From assembly GCA_016934675.1 (NCBI GenBank), contig JAFGSJ010000120.1, positions 1 to 42,065 on the forward strand: DNA of 42,065 nt. The letters run 5' to 3'. Shown in pieces: positions 16,346 through 24,793 of the stretch. Below the pieces are notes generated by a model, which saw nothing but the letters and a program-made list of their open reading frames with translations, was not told where the DNA came from and ran no database searches. This DNA is from a bacterium. GTDB taxonomy: Bacteria > CSSED10-310 > JAFGSJ01. The stretch's first letter is position 1, and the number at the start of each line of letters is the position of its first letter. Both the position numbers and the translations under genes were made by a program.

Positions 16346-17260
16346 TCAGTTTTCGCTTGGTATAGCACCTTGACTATCGAGCAGCGGGATCGAGGGACGT
16401 TGTCGACAGGCCCTGACTTCGAAAACAGATGCTTTCTTCAAACGGCTCAGATTCAGGCTCGGAACATGCATTTCGATGAGTTCGATCACTTCTTCGACCA
16501 GGTTATCAAGCATAGTCATGGCCGTCGGACCATCGGCCTGAAAAATGCCATGAATTCTTTGAACCATGTTATCGGGTTTAATGGTCATGGTCGAGAGTTC
16601 ATACTCGATCCAGCGCGGTTCATCATTCGAGAAGTAATGTCGATTGAGGGCGGCCAGAATGGCCAGTAGTCTTTTCAGGATGAGGCAGGTCCCGTCGTAA
16701 TAGAAGAGAACATCGCCGCGTTTCAGGCCTTGGTTGAGTAAACAGCCCTTAACAAAAAAACCCAGGTTTTGCCGGACAATTTTTTCAGTCAAACCCTCCG
16801 GATAGGGTCGCAGTTTTTCCTGCCATTGATTGATCAGATCATGTCCATGAAGTGGAATGGCGTCGAGGAAACCAGCAATACTTTTCTGGATATCCTGATC
16901 GGGCTCGAGTCGGGTGATGACCTGGGCAGTCTCTTGTTCCCAACTCTTTAAGGTGGTATGGCCGAAATCGACCTTGAGGGTCTCGAAAAAGTAGCTTTCC
17001 AGAAAGACATCTTCGCCCATTTGCCGGAACATGACCCGATCAGCCTTTATTTTTTTGAGAGGTCCATTTTCGAGCCAGGGCAGGTCTATTTCATCCCAGA
17101 ACACCACGATATCGAGGTCTGAATAAGCATCGGACAGGTTTCGGGAGGGAGAACCGCCCAGCACGATCATCTTGATGTTTTTCTGACAGGCATAAAAAGG
17201 TATCAGATCGCGGGCGAGTTCTATTCGCCACATTGATTGGTCATTGCTGTGATTGGTCAT
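16346..17260 (-). CDS. Nucleotidyltransferase-fold protein with helical C-terminal domain (DUF4037-like)
   Basis: A 304-residue protein. The N-terminus has the polymerase-beta-type nucleotidyltransferase signature GGSPSR (35-40) followed by Asp48 and Asp50 (YSDLDIVVFW), the metal-binding pair. A third acidic strand (LKVDFGHTTL) follows. The remaining ~170 residues are helical (IPLHGHDLINQWQEKLRPYPEGLTEKIVRQNL, LFYYDGTCLILKRLLAILAALN), as in DUF4037-containing proteins, possibly binding the acceptor. Such proteins transfer a nucleotide to a small molecule or protein; aminoglycoside adenylyltransferases are distant relatives. The substrate is unknown. It is 23 nt downstream of the deiminase gene on the same strand, though no functional link is evident. 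Confidence 0.8.
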   Translation of the reverse strand: MTNHSNDQSMWRIELARDLIPFYACQKNIKMIVLGGSPSRNLSDAYSDLDIVVFWDEIDLPWLENGPLKKIKADRVMFRQMGEDVFLESYFFETLKVDFGHTTLKSWEQETAQVITRLEPDQDIQKSIAGFLDAIPLHGHDLINQWQEKLRPYPEGLTEKIVRQNLGFFVKGCLLNQGLKRGDVLFYYDGTCLILKRLLAILAALNRHYFSNDEPRWIEYELSTMTIKPDNMVQRIHGIFQADGPTAMTMLDNLVEEVIELIEMHVPSLNLSRLKKASVFEVRACRQRPSIPLLDSQGAIPSEN

Positions 17261-17283
17261 GCTAATTCCTCAAGTTGTTCGGA

Positions 17284-19905
17284 TCAGGGATCACACGGCT
17301 CATTACTGATTGAAGTCGTGTTACATGCCCAGGATGGTTCGCTGCTTTTTCGGGCTATACCCTCGGAATTGCTGCCCCAGCCTCCTTCGACCACATCAGT
17401 ATCATTCCCGTCATTACCCACTATCAGGAACCAGCACAGATCGGTGGTCGTATCCGGTGCGGTCTGCCACAGATGGCTGCCCGGAGCATCGAGTGTGCAT
17501 TCGGAGCCACTGACGATATAATCGTCCAAGTCGGCACCCCAGCCCCAGATCAGGTGATAATCCGCCGAGGTGCAGGCCGATGTGACCGCATCCCAGGTCA
17601 GGTCGAAATAGTTGCCATTTTTGACGATTTCGAGTGGGACCGTGCCGTTTTCGGTGCCATCGGCCACGGTGATGACCGGGCTGGCTGTTGTGCAGGGCGC
17701 ATCGATCATACCGGTCAATACTACATTATCCACGGCAAACCAGTAGTCATAGGCCGCGTTTTGATAATCGAAGCGAATCTGAAAAGCAGGATTATTATGG
17801 GCATACGAGGTGACATCGTAGCTTTCGTGGGCCTGGAAATCGGCATTGGGGTCGTTCCAGATGGTAACCCACATCGAACCGTTGAAGACCTGGACCGAGG
17901 CATTGTCACCATTATAGTAGCGGTAATAGATATCATATTCGAGTGTCACGGTGGACAGACCCGCAAGATCGCAATCAATCACGGGCGAGGTCAATCTGGT
18001 TGAGGTGGTTTCGCCGCTCCCGCAGGCGTCAGAATCGGTCAGGGCATAATAGCCGGTGCTGTTCGGTGGTCGCTGGTTCGAGGTATTGACCCGGGACCAG
18101 GGCCCGCAGCTATGGCTGCCCGGACCCGTGGTCACGGTCCAGTTCGCCCAGTCAAGCGCATCTTCGAAATCGTCACTGAACAGGGTCTGGCTCCCACCGC
18201 CCGGACCGGTTGGGGCCGCGGATAATTCGACCATATTGCCGTCATCATACACGTTAATTTCGTCGAAAGCCCTCACGATGTAATAATAGGGGGTCCCGCT
18301 GACCAGATTGTCCGTATCTCGATAGCTGGTCCCGCTCAGGTCCTGGACCAGAAGATTTGCCGGGTTGGGCGTGAAACCACTGATGGTATCACGATAGACC
18401 GTGTAGCTGATCGAGCCCCCACAGTAATCAACGGCGGCAGACCAGGTCAAATCTATAGCGCACACTGCCTCCTGCGGATTGATCACAGAAGTTACACCTG
18501 CGAAATTGATGCAATTGACTGCAAATTGATGGGCCCCATCGGCACCAATAAATGGATGTGTTTCAGTCCGACCGGACTCGTCACTGGCCTGTAAATAATA
18601 GGTAATGAGCGAACCGTGTGCCTGTTGCGGAATATACCCATAAAACTGATCAGCTCCTGTATCGGGTATCAACAGGGTTTCTTGCCAGGTCCCACTGTCG
18701 ACATTATAGATGATGTTCAAATCAGAGGCGATCAATGCCGAGCCTGAATGGGCTATGATTGTTGTCTCGATGCGGTAATCGCCCGGTTCGATATCCTGGG
18801 TTCTGAAGGGAATATGGTCGATGAAAAGCATGCCCTGATCAGGAACGCCCATGGTCCGGCAGTGCAGTGCGTCCTCATAATCCCAACCTCCGGTAAAGCC
18901 GAGTACCTCATAGCCGGGCATGGCATTCTGATACGTTTGAAGGGCAGCACTGTCCTGTGCGTCTCCAAACAGGGGTATCAGGACCTTGTTGTTCAGGATC
19001 AGACTGTTCGTATAAAAAGTATCGTTGGGACAATAGACCCGGACGACATTGTAGGGCACACCCCAGGCCGAGGTCTGCGTGGCCAGATAGGCCGCCCGGG
19101 CATTGAGATTGGCATAGGTCGAGTCAGAACTGGGCACGTCCTTGACCAATATGGTCGATGGACTGAGAAACTTGGCCCAGCAGTCGATATGATGAATACC
19201 CGATGATTGAATATAATCAAGAACGGTATAGTCATTGCCCAGGTAATCGAGCATCAATTGGTCTACTTCCGCCTCGGTCTTGGTCGAATTCTCGTCGTAG
19301 ACCAGTTCGGTGGATATGGACGTGCCCAGTCCGTCCGACATATGATTTCCTCCGGTATGGTTCAGGTCCATACCGTGAACGCTCAAACCCCAGGCGGTGC
19401 CGATGGCCTGGGGAATGACATCATCAAGCGGCCGGGGCCGATTATAGATGTGGTCGACGATGGCCAGATCCAGATCATCGAAAATGAACCAGGGACCGTA
19501 ATCCCTGACCCAGTAAGTGTTGGTGGACGCATAGATAAAATCGACATGGTCCATATTTACACCGGCGGATTCATAACTGCTTCTGGCTGCAGCTTCTTGT
19601 GAAGCCCCCGAACAAATCGTGGTCACCATGACGTCCTCGGACATCTCGGCAACCAGGCTGGTCGGTATGCCCAACGGCCAGCGGATCAATACGCCCTGGG
19701 ATGGTTCCCATTCCGCCGGATTGCGGACCACACCAGTCGGGGCCTTGGTGACTTTGTGATTGATCCCGATCTCATGCAGCCGGGTTTTTTCTTCATCGGT
19801 CAAACCAATGGTCAGCGTATTGTCGTCAGCGCGGACAGGAGCAAAAATCGCTCCGAAACAGAAAAAAGATAGACATACTAATAAACCAGCCAGTAACCTT
19901 CTCAC
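17284..19905 (-). CDS. Secreted peptidylarginine-deiminase-like protein (PPAD/agmatine deiminase family)
   Basis: An 873-residue exported protein. Residues 1-27 are a signal peptide (GTG start). About 60-375 form the guanidino-group-modifying deiminase domain. Candidate active-site residues are Asp135 (YWVRDYGPW), His239 and Asp241 (GIHHIDCWAKF), Asn300 (YTNSLILNN) and Cys349 (DALHCRTMG), with the HTGGNHMSDG loop between. From memory of the P. gingivalis PPAD these correspond to D130, H236, D238, N297 and C351. About 375-870 are an Ig-like module, an Fn3-type module (VYRDTISGFTPNPANL) and a jelly-roll/MAM-like module (LFSDDFEDALDWANWTVTTG). It should convert arginine, in peptides or as agmatine, to citrulline-type products outside the cytoplasm. 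It lies 200 nt downstream of a co-directional C25-like peptidase. No C-terminal sorting signal is visible. Confidence 0.85.
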   Translation of the reverse strand: MRRLLAGLLVCLSFFCFGAIFAPVRADDNTLTIGLTDEEKTRLHEIGINHKVTKAPTGVVRNPAEWEPSQGVLIRWPLGIPTSLVAEMSEDVMVTTICSGASQEAAARSSYESAGVNMDHVDFIYASTNTYWVRDYGPWFIFDDLDLAIVDHIYNRPRPLDDVIPQAIGTAWGLSVHGMDLNHTGGNHMSDGLGTSISTELVYDENSTKTEAEVDQLMLDYLGNDYTVLDYIQSSGIHHIDCWAKFLSPSTILVKDVPSSDSTYANLNARAAYLATQTSAWGVPYNVVRVYCPNDTFYTNSLILNNKVLIPLFGDAQDSAALQTYQNAMPGYEVLGFTGGWDYEDALHCRTMGVPDQGMLFIDHIPFRTQDIEPGDYRIETTIIAHSGSALIASDLNIIYNVDSGTWQETLLIPDTGADQFYGYIPQQAHGSLITYYLQASDESGRTETHPFIGADGAHQFAVNCINFAGVTSVINPQEAVCAIDLTWSAAVDYCGGSISYTVYRDTISGFTPNPANLLVQDLSGTSYRDTDNLVSGTPYYYIVRAFDEINVYDDGNMVELSAAPTGPGGGSQTLFSDDFEDALDWANWTVTTGPGSHSCGPWSRVNTSNQRPPNSTGYYALTDSDACGSGETTSTRLTSPVIDCDLAGLSTVTLEYDIYYRYYNGDNASVQVFNGSMWVTIWNDPNADFQAHESYDVTSYAHNNPAFQIRFDYQNAAYDYWFAVDNVVLTGMIDAPCTTASPVITVADGTENGTVPLEIVKNGNYFDLTWDAVTSACTSADYHLIWGWGADLDDYIVSGSECTLDAPGSHLWQTAPDTTTDLCWFLIVGNDGNDTDVVEGGWGSNSEGIARKSSEPSWACNTTSISNEPCDP

Positions 19906-20105
19906 GGTGGCACCCCTTTCCTTTCATCACTCTTTAATCAAGGTTTGATCATGACCCAATCGAAAATCGTTTCAGAAATAAATCTTGATGACATAATGCT
20001 AGAATTCATATCACATCCGCTTTTTAAATAAAAGAAGTGAGAAAATTACAGGAATGGGAACGCTTAGCACAGGTCAGCGCTAAAATGAGTCTTTCTGAAA
20101 AATTA

Positions 20106-22772
20106 CTAGTACGTAGTGCCGCCTTCAGGGGCTGTTGATGTAATCCTAGTATCTGCTTGCAGAGTATGATCGATATTTTTCTTTTCTTCCCTCGAAGTGA
20201 TGGTTTGGTGGCCCAGGAACAATGACAGTCCTATCAGCAGGGCCAGGACCGCCCACATTGACAGGGCAGGCACAGCCCCGTCACAGGGAACGAAGGGGGG
20301 TACCTGGGTCGGTGGACCGGTCCAGGCCGCCTGAAACGCGGTCCAGTCGTCGCAATCCACATCCTGATCATTATCGAAATCAGCGCATCGGCACGAGTCG
20401 GACAAAACAGTCGGTCCCGGTCCGGTGAAGCAATCGCTGAAGCCGTCGAAATCGAGTTGGTCGATGTCCTGATCGTGGTCCAGATCGCCTTTGATCAGGG
20501 GTCTGAGGGTCGGATCTCCGTTCAGGACCAGGCCATAGTACCATTCCCGCTCCCACAGCTCGAAGGGGGCCTGGGTTTCGAACCACTCCCGGAAAGCCTG
20601 GCCCACGGACATTCCCCGGCCAAGTGGCTCGGTGAAGTCCAGAAAATTCAACATACTGCCGCTTTTTGATGAAGCAATGGTGATCAAGGAGGTCGAGGTG
20701 TTAAATATGTAAGCCCCGGCCAGATAGTTCTGATCGGTGAAGCGACCGGGCCCGCAGGAAAAAAGGTTGTAAAAGAGCACTGGAGCGTCGCGGTCCTGCA
20801 CATCCTGTGACAAAACCCAATCCCCGTGATCATAATACGCCGCTATATCGAAGGGATAACCACTCCCGTAGCCCAACTCCCAGGAACCCAAGGGAGCCGG
20901 ATCGCCGGCACTTGGTGAGACCGTGCTTTCATTACCCAGATAATCCTGGGTAAGACGCGTTGCGCCGTCAGCGTTCTCATAGGGACCATTCACAAGCCAG
21001 TTCCCGATATAATTGACCGGGTCCGGACCGGGATCATACGCACTGACATTCATGGGCGTCCCATCACTGAAGCAGAAACGGGCGCTGAAACCATGATCTC
21101 CCATCCATTCCGAAATCTTGACCAGGAGTCTGTTCTGGCCAGCGACCAGGTCAACGGGGACCTTGGTCATATCAACCGTATAACCGCCGTATCGGTTATC
21201 ATTGAGAATCTCCTGACCGTTCAACCAGACCCGGGCCCCATCGTCATAGCCGAGCCATAACTCACCCGAAACAGCTTCCGGGCTGAAAACCCTGACGAAG
21301 GCATAGCAGGCCCCAAAATCGGGATCGTCAAAAGAACTCTGATAATCGATATACGGGCCATCAGAACTCAATCTGGTCCAGAAAAAACCGCCCATGACCT
21401 GACCCTCCTGAGGATTGACCTGGTCTTCAGGACTGCCCAGATAATTGGTGGTCAAGTAGTTATAGAAATTATCATCACTGTCCTGGTAAAAACCATTCAC
21501 GAGCCAGGCGTGAATAAAGTTATCATCAGGTCCGGAACTGGCCGGATCGTTCAATTGATAAGTCAAATCAGGGATGATCTGGTCATCCGGGTCTGTGAAA
21601 CGGGCCGAGAATTGATAATCACCACCACCCTGACTGATCTTGCAGAGCAATCTGTTCCAACCGGAATTCAGGCTCGTAGCTATCACATACTGGTCGGGTG
21701 TCCAGCCCTGCGATACATCATGCACACACACTACATTCCCATTTAACCAGGCCTTGATCCCGTCATCACAGCCTAATTGCAGTTTTACCGATTGCGTCGT
21801 GGGGCTGTGAACATAGACATGAGCATAGACTGCGGCTTCAGTCGGGTGTCGGCTGAAATAGTGTCCCCCAGAAAAACTGTGGACACAGACCTGAACGAAG
21901 TGTTGTCCCAGATCAAGTTGATCGAGATAACCAGCAGCCGAGGTGGAATAGCCGAAATCGTAGCGGACAACGTCTTGATCGTAGACCTGATTAAGATTTA
22001 CTTCCATATCGAACCAGTCCTCCTCGACATATTCTAATCCCCGCCATGGTTGTGATAGAATACCCTGTTTATAGTCATGGCTTTTGGTCAGGTATGCTTC
22101 GGTCATGGTGGCTTCCGGCGCATAATCGAGTGTATGGGCATAGATGCGGGCTACATATAATTCCGGTCCCTCATCACCAAAACCCGCATCATGGACTTCA
22201 TAATCACCATCGTTATCCATATCTCGCCAGAGGCCATCGAGGTCCATGTAGAACAGGTCCGAGGGAAAGACGTCACCAGACACCTCGGCCCAGGCTGCCG
22301 TTATATCCCCGATCAGAACGACGCCTTCGCTCCCGGAATTATACTCACTCCTGATCCAGGCCTTGATCTCGGCGGCAGTTCCACCCGATACCGTGGCAGT
22401 CACCACGCTATAACCTTCAGCCAACAGGTCCTGCTGATACATTGCCAGGGCAGGTTGGATTGACGGGGCCAGATTCTCATCAATCAACAGAGATATCCTG
22501 GCCTGAGCGGCTTTTCGTTCTTGGCTTGAAGGAGTAAGCAGCTTGAGTCTCGAAAAAACGGCGGGACGAGACGGATGCAAGGCCCTATATTCAGCATAAC
22601 TGCCAGGCTTGATACCAGGCGGCGAAACCCATTCGAGTGGATTGACGAAGCGACCATCCTGCCGAGCCTTTTTTATCCCTGACATTGGACTTGCCTGACC
22701 GTTTACCTGTGATGCGAACAACACAATCATACCTGAACACAGAAACATGACATACATGTATCTTCGAATCAT
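20106..22772 (-). CDS. Secreted C25-like peptidase with inserted jelly-roll modules, dockerin repeats and IPTL-type tail
   Basis: An 888-residue exported protein. Residues 1-25 are a signal peptide. The C25-like caspase/hemoglobinase fold begins at about 90 (ISLLIDENLAPSIQPALAMY, GVVLIGDI, PSDLFYMDLDGLW) with a His motif at 298/304 (VHSFSGGHYF). It resumes only at about 655 with the Cys motif (LFYNLFSCGPGRFT, Cys673) and LAGAYIF...WYYGLVLNGDPTL. The roughly 350 residues between hold two PA14/jelly-roll-like repeats (DDGIKAWLNG / DDGARVWLNG; FSARF twice; WLVNGxY twice). About 765-830 are two dockerin/EF-hand-like loops (DLDHDQDIDQLDFDGF, DFDNDQDVDCDDW). A VPALSMW hydrophobic segment resembling IPTL/PEP-CTERM follows, then a 30-residue hydrophilic end. 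It is likely cell-surface anchored. Confidence 0.8.
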   Translation of the reverse strand: MIRRYMYVMFLCSGMIVLFASQVNGQASPMSGIKKARQDGRFVNPLEWVSPPGIKPGSYAEYRALHPSRPAVFSRLKLLTPSSQERKAAQARISLLIDENLAPSIQPALAMYQQDLLAEGYSVVTATVSGGTAAEIKAWIRSEYNSGSEGVVLIGDITAAWAEVSGDVFPSDLFYMDLDGLWRDMDNDGDYEVHDAGFGDEGPELYVARIYAHTLDYAPEATMTEAYLTKSHDYKQGILSQPWRGLEYVEEDWFDMEVNLNQVYDQDVVRYDFGYSTSAAGYLDQLDLGQHFVQVCVHSFSGGHYFSRHPTEAAVYAHVYVHSPTTQSVKLQLGCDDGIKAWLNGNVVCVHDVSQGWTPDQYVIATSLNSGWNRLLCKISQGGGDYQFSARFTDPDDQIIPDLTYQLNDPASSGPDDNFIHAWLVNGFYQDSDDNFYNYLTTNYLGSPEDQVNPQEGQVMGGFFWTRLSSDGPYIDYQSSFDDPDFGACYAFVRVFSPEAVSGELWLGYDDGARVWLNGQEILNDNRYGGYTVDMTKVPVDLVAGQNRLLVKISEWMGDHGFSARFCFSDGTPMNVSAYDPGPDPVNYIGNWLVNGPYENADGATRLTQDYLGNESTVSPSAGDPAPLGSWELGYGSGYPFDIAAYYDHGDWVLSQDVQDRDAPVLFYNLFSCGPGRFTDQNYLAGAYIFNTSTSLITIASSKSGSMLNFLDFTEPLGRGMSVGQAFREWFETQAPFELWEREWYYGLVLNGDPTLRPLIKGDLDHDQDIDQLDFDGFSDCFTGPGPTVLSDSCRCADFDNDQDVDCDDWTAFQAAWTGPPTQVPPFVPCDGAVPALSMWAVLALLIGLSLFLGHQTITSREEKKNIDHTLQADTRITSTAPEGGTTY

Positions 22773-22835
22773 GGTCCATTTCCCTTCCTGTCCGGTTTCC
22801 CATCCTCTTCACATGACACCAAGGTCACCCGTAAT

Positions 22836-22857
22836 AGCGGGTACATAACGACCCGCT
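22836..22857. promoter_or_regulatory. Inverted repeat with alternative pairing in the divergent region
   Basis: AGCGGGT (22836-22842) and ACCCGCT (22851-22857) form a perfect 7-bp stem with an 8-nt loop. A further ACCCG at 22827-22831 can pair with the same CGGGT, giving a competing hairpin. The site lies between the divergent C25-like and GT39 genes and could be an operator. No regulator can be named. Confidence 0.4.
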
Positions 22858-22894
22858 CTAACCTTGTCAATATGATGAAATAATGAGGTTAAGA

Positions 22895-22903
22895 TGCTAT
22901 AAT
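22895..22903 (+). promoter_or_regulatory. Extended -10 promoter for the first GT39 gene
   Basis: TGCTATAAT combines a TGn extension with a perfect TATAAT (22898-22903), about 115 bp before the start codon. No good -35 is seen at 17 nt, as is usual for extended -10 promoters. Confidence 0.5.
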
Positions 22904-23017
22904 ACTGAAAATATTCAGGCGGGCAAAAAAGGGATTGTGTTTGTGCTTGGTCCGATGAAGTTATTCGACCTGGCCTACGGACATATACCCTGAACAAGAA
23001 CGACAAGGTGGGGAGGA

Positions 23018-24793
23018 ATGCTCAGGAAACTGACACTAATAAGCTGTCTGATCGTGTTGCTGTCATTTCTGACATTTTTTTTCATGACCCAGCATTATGG
23101 TCTGGAAGCGACCCTGGAAAAGCCCGTTTCAAAGGCGTTCAATGCCCTGCTCTTTCTCTTGTTTTTTATCTTTTTTTTCTGGTTCATGGCTGCGTTTTTC
23201 AAGCTTTTCGGGAGCGATCTGGCCGGACACAGTCGCTGTACTATCATCTGTCTTTCAGTGCTCGTGGTTCTGGGTGTATTTTTTCGCTGGTACGGACTCG
23301 ATTACGGTTTGCCTCTGCATCTGCATCCGGACGAAGAGACCAATATCTCGATTGGTGAGCGCTATCAGCGTCATCCTGATAATCTGGTCCCACAGAATCT
23401 GGCCTATCCCTCAGTCCTTTACTACGTCATTTCAGTGGCCTCGACGATCAGCAATGGAGTTGCCGCTTTACGGGGCGAACGTTTCATCATTTCGCACAGC
23501 AGTTTTGTTTATTGCCGATTTTTTATGTCTTTATTCAGTATTGTCATCATACCTCTTGTGTTTCTGATTGTGCTCGAAATCGGGGGAGATGTGGCTGGTG
23601 GACTTTTTTCCGGTTGTGTCGTGTCTATGTCTCCGCTGCTCATCCGTTATGCACATATTACCAGCCCGGAATCGCCCCTTATTTTTTTCTTAGGGGCCAC
23701 GTGTTGGTTATGCCTCAGAAATTTAAGATCAGGCACGCCTCGATGGGACCTGGCCGGAATTGCGGTTGGTTTTTCACTTGGAACCAAGTATAATGCCGCT
23801 CCGATAGTGTTGGTCTTAGTGGCCGCCTTGATGTGGGCATGTCTGAAACGCGATAGTCGTATGCGACGGGGCGATGTCTTGTTTACCGGACTCATGTGTC
23901 TGGTTGCTTTCCTGTTATCTACGCCGACATTGATCATCGATTGGTCCAGTTTTATGAACGGTCTATCCGAAGAAACGTTTCATTACATCAGTGCCGGTCA
24001 TCCCGGTTATGAGGGCCAACCCGGCTCAGACATGTTGCTTTATTATCTGCAGATGATCAACAGAGAGGGTTTGGGAGCGGCTTTTACAGTGTTGGCTGGT
24101 ATGGGTTTTCTGGTCGGATTGGTATATCGACCCGGGATCATGGGTCTTCTCGCGATTGTTCCTTTCATCATTTTTTACATGGTCTGTGTTCATTTCAGGG
24201 TGACATTTGATCGGGTCATACTGCCTGCCCTGCCCTTTCTGGCAATATTTCCGGGTATTCTTCCGGCGGTGATCAAACAGAAACTTTCAGGTCTGACCTT
24301 ACTCAAGAAGGACTGGCTCTGGTTGGGGCTCGGGTTGCTTTTGGTTTATCAGCCGGCCCTGACATCTTATCGGGAGTGGACCTGGAAACAGATTCCTGAG
24401 ACCCGACATTTCGCTACAACCTGGATTGATCAGAACATCCCCCATAATGCCGTTATCGGTCGAATGATGTATGGCCCGCAATTTAAACAAATGGGTCGCT
24501 CAGAAATCTTCCTTGATCGGACTGATGTCAGGACTGTGGCTCAATACCGCCAGGAAGGCCTGGATTACCTTGTTCTTAGTGATTGGGACTATAATCGTTT
24601 CCTGAACAATCCGGGCTATGCCGAAATCAGCGCACGCTACCAACGGCTTTTCTTTGAATTAAGCCAGGACCCGAATGTGGTTTTGGTGAAGACCTGGCGA
24701 TCAGAAAGAGACACGGTGCCCGGACCGACGCTGAAACTCTACCAATTGAAAAAAGTCCCGATTGCCATTCAACCCCGTACCTGCAATTCATAA
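23018..24793 (+). CDS. GT39-type (ArnT/PMT family) membrane glycosyltransferase
   Basis: A 591-residue membrane protein with about 12 hydrophobic helices. After the first TM pairs comes the family's acidic catalytic loop, Asp105-Glu106 in GLPLHLHPDEETNISIG. The rest follows the PMT/ArnT pattern of TM segments with a soluble C-terminal part (TWIDQNIPHNAVIGRMMYGPQ, YLVLSDWDYNRFL). Such enzymes transfer a sugar from a polyprenyl-phosphate donor to a lipid, glycan or protein on the outer face of the inner membrane. A GT2 donor synthase of matching type lies at 39234-40181. Ribosome-binding candidates are AAGGTG (23005-23010) and GGGAGG. The stop overlaps the stop of the convergent gene by 6 nt. 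The acceptor is unknown. Confidence 0.88.
   Translation: MLRKLTLISCLIVLLSFLTFFFMTQHYGLEATLEKPVSKAFNALLFLLFFIFFFWFMAAFFKLFGSDLAGHSRCTIICLSVLVVLGVFFRWYGLDYGLPLHLHPDEETNISIGERYQRHPDNLVPQNLAYPSVLYYVISVASTISNGVAALRGERFIISHSSFVYCRFFMSLFSIVIIPLVFLIVLEIGGDVAGGLFSGCVVSMSPLLIRYAHITSPESPLIFFLGATCWLCLRNLRSGTPRWDLAGIAVGFSLGTKYNAAPIVLVLVAALMWACLKRDSRMRRGDVLFTGLMCLVAFLLSTPTLIIDWSSFMNGLSEETFHYISAGHPGYEGQPGSDMLLYYLQMINREGLGAAFTVLAGMGFLVGLVYRPGIMGLLAIVPFIIFYMVCVHFRVTFDRVILPALPFLAIFPGILPAVIKQKLSGLTLLKKDWLWLGLGLLLVYQPALTSYREWTWKQIPETRHFATTWIDQNIPHNAVIGRMMYGPQFKQMGRSEIFLDRTDVRTVAQYRQEGLDYLVLSDWDYNRFLNNPGYAEISARYQRLFFELSQDPNVVLVKTWRSERDTVPGPTLKLYQLKKVPIAIQPRTCNS

Noticed and set aside
15742..16365. 207-codon plus-strand frame antisense to rnhA
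   Set aside because: The opposite strand encodes an RNase H1 with all catalytic residues; this frame is a shadow of its codon pattern.
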